Below are positions 6,893-11,272 of a stretch of DNA of 11,272 nucleotides, piece by piece. Below the pieces are notes generated by a model, which made no database searches, was not told the origin of the DNA, and saw nothing but the letters and a program-made list of their open reading frames with translations. Origin of the DNA: Hylemonella sp. UBA2468 (GTDB taxonomy: Bacteria > Pseudomonadota > Gammaproteobacteria > Burkholderiales > Burkholderiaceae_C); contig DDPM01000179.1 of the NCBI GenBank assembly GCA_002342165.1, forward strand, positions 1 through 11,272, written 5' to 3'. A program made the translations under genes and the position numbers. The number at the start of each line of letters is the position of its first letter. Position 1 is the stretch's first letter.

Positions 6893-7255
6893 TCAATATA
6901 TAGGAACCGAGGAATCCACTTGTTCAGACCAAGCATGAATCCCCCCCTCAATGTTGGCCACTTTTTTAAAACCTTGCTGCACCAAAAAGCGCGCAACCTG
7001 CATGCTGCGGGACCCATGGTGGCACAAGCACGCCACAGGTCTTTGGGGGTTGAGTTCATGCAAACGTGAAGTGATCTCACCCATAGGGATGTATTGCACT
7101 TCAAAGCCATTGCTCGACGCTTGGCCTTGAATGTGAGCGGTTTCCACTTCAATGGGCTCTCGCACATCCAGCACCAAGGCTGGAGTGTTGACATGTTCAG
7201 CATTAACCCGCTCGGTCCATGCCTTCAAGTCGCCTGGGTGCACGTGTTCAATCAT
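6893..7255 (-). CDS. Single-domain rhodanese-like sulfurtransferase
   Basis: This is a 120-residue protein from the ATG at 7255. It contains one complete rhodanese domain: ALVLDVREPIEVETAHI near the start (CH2A-like), an active loop CHHGSRS with Cys78 as the persulfide-forming residue, and the closing NIEGGIHAWS. A six-residue active loop fits thiosulfate or polysulfide sulfurtransferases of the GlpE/PspE type rather than Cdc25 phosphatases, which have a longer loop. A second cysteine, Cys76, sits two residues before the catalytic one. A GTG directly upstream (7256-7258) would add one residue; ATG is preferred. There is no signal peptide, so it is cytoplasmic. It follows the methyltransferase by 13 bases and precedes tolC by 27. 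The combination methyltransferase-rhodanese-TolC-waaA is, from memory, a common neighbourhood in Burkholderiales; its sulfur donor and acceptor are unknown. Confidence 0.9.
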   Translation of the reverse strand: MIEHVHPGDLKAWTERVNAEHVNTPALVLDVREPIEVETAHIQGQASSNGFEVQYIPMGEITSRLHELNPQRPVACLCHHGSRSMQVARFLVQQGFKKVANIEGGIHAWSEQVDSSVPIY

Positions 7256-7268
7256 CACAAATCAAAAC

Positions 7269-7946
7269 TCAAAATTGAAAGCGAGCATGCTCGGCAAAGT
7301 TTAAAAGGCGGGGTGCTACCGTGTCCCAAGCTTGGATGGTGCTGAATTGTCCTGAGCCAGTGCAGGTGATCAGGGTGGCGCGCATCATGGGCAAGTCGCC
7401 CACCACCGCCATCAAACGGCCACCTGGGCGCAGTTGCTCCAGCAGTTTGTGGGGCACTTCGGCCACGGAGCCGCTCAGCAAAATGACATCAAAAGGCCCA
7501 TCCACTGCCGCACCTAGAGCGCCGTCGCCCTCCCGCACTTCCACATTGTGAATGCCCTGGCGTTGCAAATTGTCGCGGGCCATTAGGGCGAGTTTGGGTT
7601 CAATTTCCAAAGTGATGACGCGTTGGACACGTTTGCCCAGCAATGCGGCCATGTAGCCCGAGCCTGAGCCAACTTCAAGCACTTTGTCCTGAGCAGTCAC
7701 TGCCAAATCCTGCAGCATTCGGGCTTCCACTTTCGGAGACAACATGCATTGTCCGGATTGCAAAGCGGCTTCTGAGTTGCTTGTAAGGGGGAGCTCGAGG
7801 TCGGCAAAAGCCAATGCTTTGTGAGTAACCGGCACAAAGTCTTCACGTTTGACTTCGCTAAGCAAGCGCAGAACATCTTGGTCCAGCACCTGCCAGGGGC
7901 GGATTTGTTGCTCGATCATGTTGAATCGGGCGCGTTCAAGATTCAT
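7269..7946 (-). CDS. Protein-L-isoaspartate O-methyltransferase family protein (divergent PCMT)
   Basis: This is a 225-residue SAM-dependent methyltransferase of the PCMT family; canonical members repair isoaspartyl residues in damaged proteins. The start ATG at 7946 has GGAG five bases upstream; longer in-frame starts would run into the RND gene. The sequence opens MNLERARFNMIEQQIRPW, then VKREDFVP. The SAM site is VLEVGSGSGYMAALL (89-103), followed by VITLEIEP, VREGDG, DVILLSGSV and LRPGGRLMAVVGD, all in PCMT order. The loop before motif I reads LQSGQCMLSPKVEARMLQDL (62-81) in place of the canonical G-x-G-x-T-I-S-x-P-x-x-V-A, so the Thr-Ile-Ser substrate triad is missing. PCMT repair activity is therefore uncertain; annotation as pcm would rest on overall similarity. 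It sits 44 bases after the RND pump and 13 before the rhodanese. Confidence 0.85.
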   Translation of the reverse strand: MNLERARFNMIEQQIRPWQVLDQDVLRLLSEVKREDFVPVTHKALAFADLELPLTSNSEAALQSGQCMLSPKVEARMLQDLAVTAQDKVLEVGSGSGYMAALLGKRVQRVITLEIEPKLALMARDNLQRQGIHNVEVREGDGALGAAVDGPFDVILLSGSVAEVPHKLLEQLRPGGRLMAVVGDLPMMRATLITCTGSGQFSTIQAWDTVAPRLLNFAEHARFQF

Positions 7947-7951
7947 GGGGG

Positions 7952-7955
7952 CTCC
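7952..7955 (-). promoter_or_regulatory. Shine-Dalgarno fixing the PCMT start
   Basis: Read on the - strand, GGAG lies five bases before the ATG at 7946. It decides the start against the longer open frame reaching 8033, which overlaps the end of the RND gene. A TATAAC box at 7971-7976 on the same strand could give the methyltransferase its own promoter, but no convincing -35 box was found at 15-18 bases from it. Confidence 0.55.
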
Positions 7956-7990
7956 GCAAGGTTGGGGTTGGTTATAAAGGCACCAAAATT

Positions 7991-10900
7991 TTAACGTTCG
8001 CTTGTGGCAGGGGCCCAAAACCGCTTGATCCAAGACGCCAAATCATCCAAATAGCAGTAGACCACAGGCACCACCACCAAGGTCAGCAGGGATGAGGTGA
8101 CCACCCCTCCAATCACAGCCTGCCCCATGGGAGCGCGCTGTTCAGAGCCTTCGGTCATGGCAAAAGCGAGCGGCACCATACCAAAAATCATAGCTAAAGT
8201 GGTCATCAAAATGGGGCGCAAGCGCACTCTGGCGGCCAGCAGCAGAGCTTCATTGCGGCCCAGGCCCGGGTGGGGGTTGCCGTCTTCAGAGGTGTGGGCC
8301 GATCTGGAACGAATGGCAAAGTCCACCAGCAAAATGGCGTTCTTGGTGACCAGCCCCATCAACAGCACCACACCAATCACGGAAAACATGGACAGGGTGG
8401 ATCCGAACATCAGGAGCGCCAACACCACCCCAATGATCGTCAGTGGCAAAGAGGTCATGATGGCCAAGGGCTGTAAAAAACTTTTGAACTGGCTGGCCAG
8501 AATCATGTATATGAAAATCACCGCCAGCGCCAAAGCACCAATGGCATAGCTAAAAGACTCCGACATGTTTTTGGTGGAGCCGCCGAATTGGTAGCGGTAG
8601 CCGGGCGCAAAGTTCATACCTTCCATCACTCGGCGTATGTCGGCAGACACCTCGCCTGCAGAGCGCTGGTACACATTGGCATTGATGGAAACCTCTCGGG
8701 TCAAATCGCGCCGGTTGATTTGGTTCACACCAAAGTCCTCCCTCAGTTGCGCCACTTGGTTGAGTCGCACCACCTTAGAGCTGCCGTCGGCTTGCGTGCC
8801 CAAAGCCAAGGGCAGGCGCTCTAAATCTTCTGCGCGGGTCCGTGCGCTGGGCTGGAGCCGCACATTGACATCGTAGGTTTGGTCGTCAGGGGCGCGCCAG
8901 TTGCCCACGTTTTGTCCAGCAATCAGGATGCGCAAGCTGTTGCCAATTTGGTTGATGTTCAAGCCAAATTCAGAGGCCGCTGCGCGTTGCACGTCAAGCT
9001 CTAGGGTGGGCTTGTTGGCTTTGAGGCTGGAGTCTAGGTCCACCAAGCCGGGAATGTCGCGTATGCCTTGCATGGCCTGAAATGTCAGGCGCTCAAGTTC
9101 TCTCAAATCAGGCCCTTGAATCGAGAATTCAATTTGCTTGTTACCCCCCACCGCATCCAGCAGACCCACGTGGGTAACGGTAAGACCACTGATACGGTTC
9201 AAGCGCTCGCGCAATACCGCTGACAGTTGCTCTACAGAGCGGCTGCGGTCTTTGCGGTCGACCAAGCGCACATATATGGAGGCGTAGTTTTTTCCTAAAG
9301 CGTTGCCGGTGTTGAGGGTGGCCAGTGTGTAGCGCACTTCGGGAAGGCTGCGAATGATGTCTTGTACCTGTTGGGCCTTGGCCTCAGTGGCTTCAATGGA
9401 AGACCCCACCGGCGTGTAAAAGCTGACGTTGGTTTCCGAATAATCGGCCTTGGGCACAAATTCGGTGCCCAGCAGGGGCACCATCAGCACGCTGCACACC
9501 ATCACCACAACAGCCATGACCAAGGTCCATGCCTTGTGATTCAAAGCCCATTGCAGCAGGTGTTGATAGGCATCGCTCAAGCTTTGGGTCAGCCGCTCGA
9601 ATGCAAAGGTTACCCGGCCGATGGTGCGGTCATACCAAGAGCGGCGCTGCAATGAGGCTGACTGCCCCTTGTGGCCATTCGGTGTGATGCTGGGGTCGTG
9701 CCACAGGCTGCTGAGCATGGGGTCCAGGGTGAAGCTCACAAACATGGAAATCAGCACCGCCGCGACGATGGTGATTCCAAATTCATGAAAAAACTTGCCA
9801 ATGATGCCGCCCATGAACCCAATGGGTAAAAACACCGCCACGATGGACATGGTGGTGGCCAGTACTGCCAGTCCAATTTCCTGGGTACCCTCCATGGCCG
9901 CTTGAAAAGGCGACTTGCCCATTTGCACATGACGCACGATGTTCTCGCGCACCACAATGGCATCGTCAATCAGCAACCCTACGCACAAAGACAAGGCCAT
10001 GAGCGTCACCATATTGAGGGTGAAACCCAAGGCGTACATGAACAAAAACGTTCCAATGATGGCAATGGGCAAAGTAAGCCCCGTGATGATGGTGGAGCGC
10101 CAGGAATTTAAAAACAAAAATACGATCAGCACTGTGAGCAGGGCGCCTTCAATCAGGGTGCGTCTTACGTTCTCAACCCCCACGCGTATGGGTCGTCCCC
10201 CATCAGAAACCAGCTGCAATTTCATGCCCGGTGGCAGTTGGGGCGTGATTTGGCTGACCGCACGGTTCAGGCCGTCAATCACATCCAGTGTGTTGGCGTC
10301 TTGCGACTTTTGCACCGACAACAGCAAGGTGCGCTCACCGTTGTACAGCGCCAAGTTTTCCAGCTCTTGGGGGCCATCCACTACTTGTGCAATTTGCCCC
10401 AGCAAGATGGGGGTACTGCCCCGGCGCGCCACAATAATTTTTGCAAAATCTTCTGGCCGCTCCATACGTGCATCTAGCTGCACCACCCGTTCATTTTGTT
10501 GGGTGCGCAAGGCGCCCAAGGGTAAGTCTTGGTTTTCGCTCTTGATGGCAGCAACCACCTGGTCAGCTGTGATGCCGTAAGCCTCCATGGCTTGGGGCCT
10601 TAAATAAATGTTGATTTCTCTCTTGGTGGTCCCGACCAAGTTCACGGAGCCTACGCCGCGCACGTTTTCAAGCCGTTTTTTAAGTATTTGGCTGGACCAA
10701 TTGGTCAGCTCCACTGGGTTTAGGGCTGCAGGCGAGGTGTTATCTGGCACGACCGCCAATGACCATATGGCCCGGCTGCTGGGGTCAAACCGCAGAACAC
10801 GGGGTTCTTTAACTTCAGTGCGCAGCAGGGGGCGAATGGCCGAAACTTTTTCGCGCACATCGTCAGCAGCTTTTCGGCCATCTACCGACAGGTCAAACTC

Positions 10901-11179
10901 AATCACCACCAAGGAATTGCCTTCGTAGCTGCGCGAGGTCAGCGCATTGATGCCCGCAATGGAGTTCACACCTTCTTCAATTTTTTTGCTGACTTCGCTC
11001 TCCACAATCACGGCAGAGGCACCAGGGTATTCGGTGATCACCACCACCACGGGGAGGTCAATGTTGGGAAACTGATCCACCTTGAGGCGTTGGTAAGAAA
11101 ACAAACCCAACACCACAAAAGCCAACATCATCATGGTGGCAAACACGGGGTTGCCCAGGCTGATGCGAGTGAACCACAT
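7991..11179 (-). CDS. RND-family multidrug efflux pump, inner membrane permease (HAE-1/AcrB-like)
   Basis: This is a complete 1062-residue proton-driven pump of the hydrophobe/amphiphile efflux type, which captures substrates in the periplasm and passes them to a TolC channel. The start MWFTRISLGNPVFATMM is the standard RND opening, with TM1 at about 10-30. The two-fold layout is present: first periplasmic porter region (about 35-335), TM2-TM6 (about 340-490), a cytoplasmic linker (about 495-545), TM7, second porter region and TM8-TM12 to the end. Proton-relay residues are intact: Asp405-Asp406 in GLLIDDAIVV and Lys946 in GLVTKNAILLVDF. Length equals the usual 1030-1070. The porter sequence (LNPVELTNWSSQILKKRL, GVGSVNLVGTTKREI) resembles MdtB/MdtC- or MuxB-like pumps, but substrate cannot be predicted. 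No Shine-Dalgarno precedes the ATG at 11179; it follows the adaptor stop by 13 bases, suggesting coupled translation. Confidence 0.96.
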   Translation of the reverse strand: MWFTRISLGNPVFATMMMLAFVVLGLFSYQRLKVDQFPNIDLPVVVVITEYPGASAVIVESEVSKKIEEGVNSIAGINALTSRSYEGNSLVVIEFDLSVDGRKAADDVREKVSAIRPLLRTEVKEPRVLRFDPSSRAIWSLAVVPDNTSPAALNPVELTNWSSQILKKRLENVRGVGSVNLVGTTKREINIYLRPQAMEAYGITADQVVAAIKSENQDLPLGALRTQQNERVVQLDARMERPEDFAKIIVARRGSTPILLGQIAQVVDGPQELENLALYNGERTLLLSVQKSQDANTLDVIDGLNRAVSQITPQLPPGMKLQLVSDGGRPIRVGVENVRRTLIEGALLTVLIVFLFLNSWRSTIITGLTLPIAIIGTFLFMYALGFTLNMVTLMALSLCVGLLIDDAIVVRENIVRHVQMGKSPFQAAMEGTQEIGLAVLATTMSIVAVFLPIGFMGGIIGKFFHEFGITIVAAVLISMFVSFTLDPMLSSLWHDPSITPNGHKGQSASLQRRSWYDRTIGRVTFAFERLTQSLSDAYQHLLQWALNHKAWTLVMAVVVMVCSVLMVPLLGTEFVPKADYSETNVSFYTPVGSSIEATEAKAQQVQDIIRSLPEVRYTLATLNTGNALGKNYASIYVRLVDRKDRSRSVEQLSAVLRERLNRISGLTVTHVGLLDAVGGNKQIEFSIQGPDLRELERLTFQAMQGIRDIPGLVDLDSSLKANKPTLELDVQRAAASEFGLNINQIGNSLRILIAGQNVGNWRAPDDQTYDVNVRLQPSARTRAEDLERLPLALGTQADGSSKVVRLNQVAQLREDFGVNQINRRDLTREVSINANVYQRSAGEVSADIRRVMEGMNFAPGYRYQFGGSTKNMSESFSYAIGALALAVIFIYMILASQFKSFLQPLAIMTSLPLTIIGVVLALLMFGSTLSMFSVIGVVLLMGLVTKNAILLVDFAIRSRSAHTSEDGNPHPGLGRNEALLLAARVRLRPILMTTLAMIFGMVPLAFAMTEGSEQRAPMGQAVIGGVVTSSLLTLVVVPVVYCYLDDLASWIKRFWAPATSER

Positions 11180-11190
11180 GAGGGGGGTCA

Positions 11191-11210
11191 GTTCACCGGT
11201 TCAGGTGAAC
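11191..11210 (-). promoter_or_regulatory. Hairpin between adaptor stop and RND start, possible translational control
   Basis: On the + strand GTTCACC (11191-11197) and GGTGAAC (11204-11210) form a perfect seven-base inverted repeat with a six-base loop; the adaptor stop codon (11193-11195) sits inside one arm. The same arm (11191-11196) could instead pair with GTGAAC at 11169-11174, in codons 2-4 of the RND gene, which would put the RND start codon in the loop. The structure is visible; a regulatory role is inference. Confidence 0.35.
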
Positions 11211-11272
11211 CAAGGTGCCTTCACGCAGCAGTCCAGCCGACCCCGCCAACGCCAGTTGCCCTTGCAAAGTCT
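11193..11272 (-). CDS. Probable efflux RND periplasmic adaptor (membrane fusion protein), C-terminal fragment
   Basis: Only the last 25 codons are in the window; the frame runs off the right edge and ends with TGA at 11193-11195. The tail reads LALAGSAGLLREGTLVHLNR, which fits the C-terminal membrane-proximal end of MexA/AcrA-type adaptors, where a G-L-x-E-G-x-x-V pattern is common. Position supports this: adaptors are usually encoded immediately before their RND pump, here with a 13-base gap. The fragment is too short for certainty; the other two frames on this strand close sooner or give an unlikely tryptophan- and cysteine-rich peptide. If correct, adaptor, pump and TolC channel are all encoded in one direction. 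Confidence 0.6.
   Translation of the reverse strand, partial: TLQGQLALAGSAGLLREGTLVHLNR

Noticed and set aside
7947..8033. 29-residue N-terminal extension of the methyltransferase
   Set aside because: It overlaps the RND 3' end, resembles nothing in the family, and the ATG at 7946 has a good Shine-Dalgarno.
9939..10580. 213-codon + strand frame antisense to the RND pump
   Set aside because: It is a shadow of a strongly conserved gene, with low-complexity composition (Ser, Met, Thr, Arg) and no recognisable domain.

Overview
The window looks like an ordinary chromosomal stretch from a Gram-negative betaproteobacterium. Protein style and gene order (isoaspartyl methyltransferase, rhodanese, TolC, waaA) suggest Burkholderiales, probably Comamonadaceae. 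That placement is inference from memory of synteny and was not tested by a search. Coding density is very high: every stretch over 300 bases holds a gene. I saw no rRNA, tRNA, insertion sequence, CRISPR array, phage gene or origin.

Layout. (1) Positions 1-1112, + strand: two tandem PhnE-type permeases of a phosphonate/phosphite-class ABC importer; the first is cut by the window edge and the two overlap by four bases. (2) Positions 1117-1674, - strand: an O6-alkylguanine-DNA alkyltransferase (ogt/MGMT family) with a degenerate 15-bp tandem repeat in its interdomain region. (3) Positions 1744-5527, + strand: a tight envelope operon of a phosphomannomutase/phosphoglucomutase, heptosyltransferase I (waaC, TTG start) and Kdo transferase (waaA), joined by four-base stop/start overlaps. 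WaaA puts Kdo on lipid A and WaaC adds the first heptose, so the operon builds the inner core of lipopolysaccharide. (4) Positions 11272-5528, - strand: a run of five co-directional genes, namely the 3' end of a probable efflux membrane-fusion protein, a full RND pump (1062 aa), a PCMT-family methyltransferase, a single-domain rhodanese and a TolC-family outer membrane channel. Gaps are 13, 44, 13 and 27 bases.

The two large operons converge with no spacer: waaA and tolC share a back-to-back TAATTA. The efflux run would encode all three parts of a tripartite pump (adaptor, inner membrane pump, outer membrane channel), with two small, apparently unrelated enzymes between pump and channel.

I found no convincing undescribed system. 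The points most worth a second look are the possible alternative RNA hairpins around the RND start codon (which lacks a Shine-Dalgarno), the five-gene efflux/methyltransferase/rhodanese arrangement, the non-canonical substrate loop of the PCMT homologue, and the pentapeptide repeat in the alkyltransferase.
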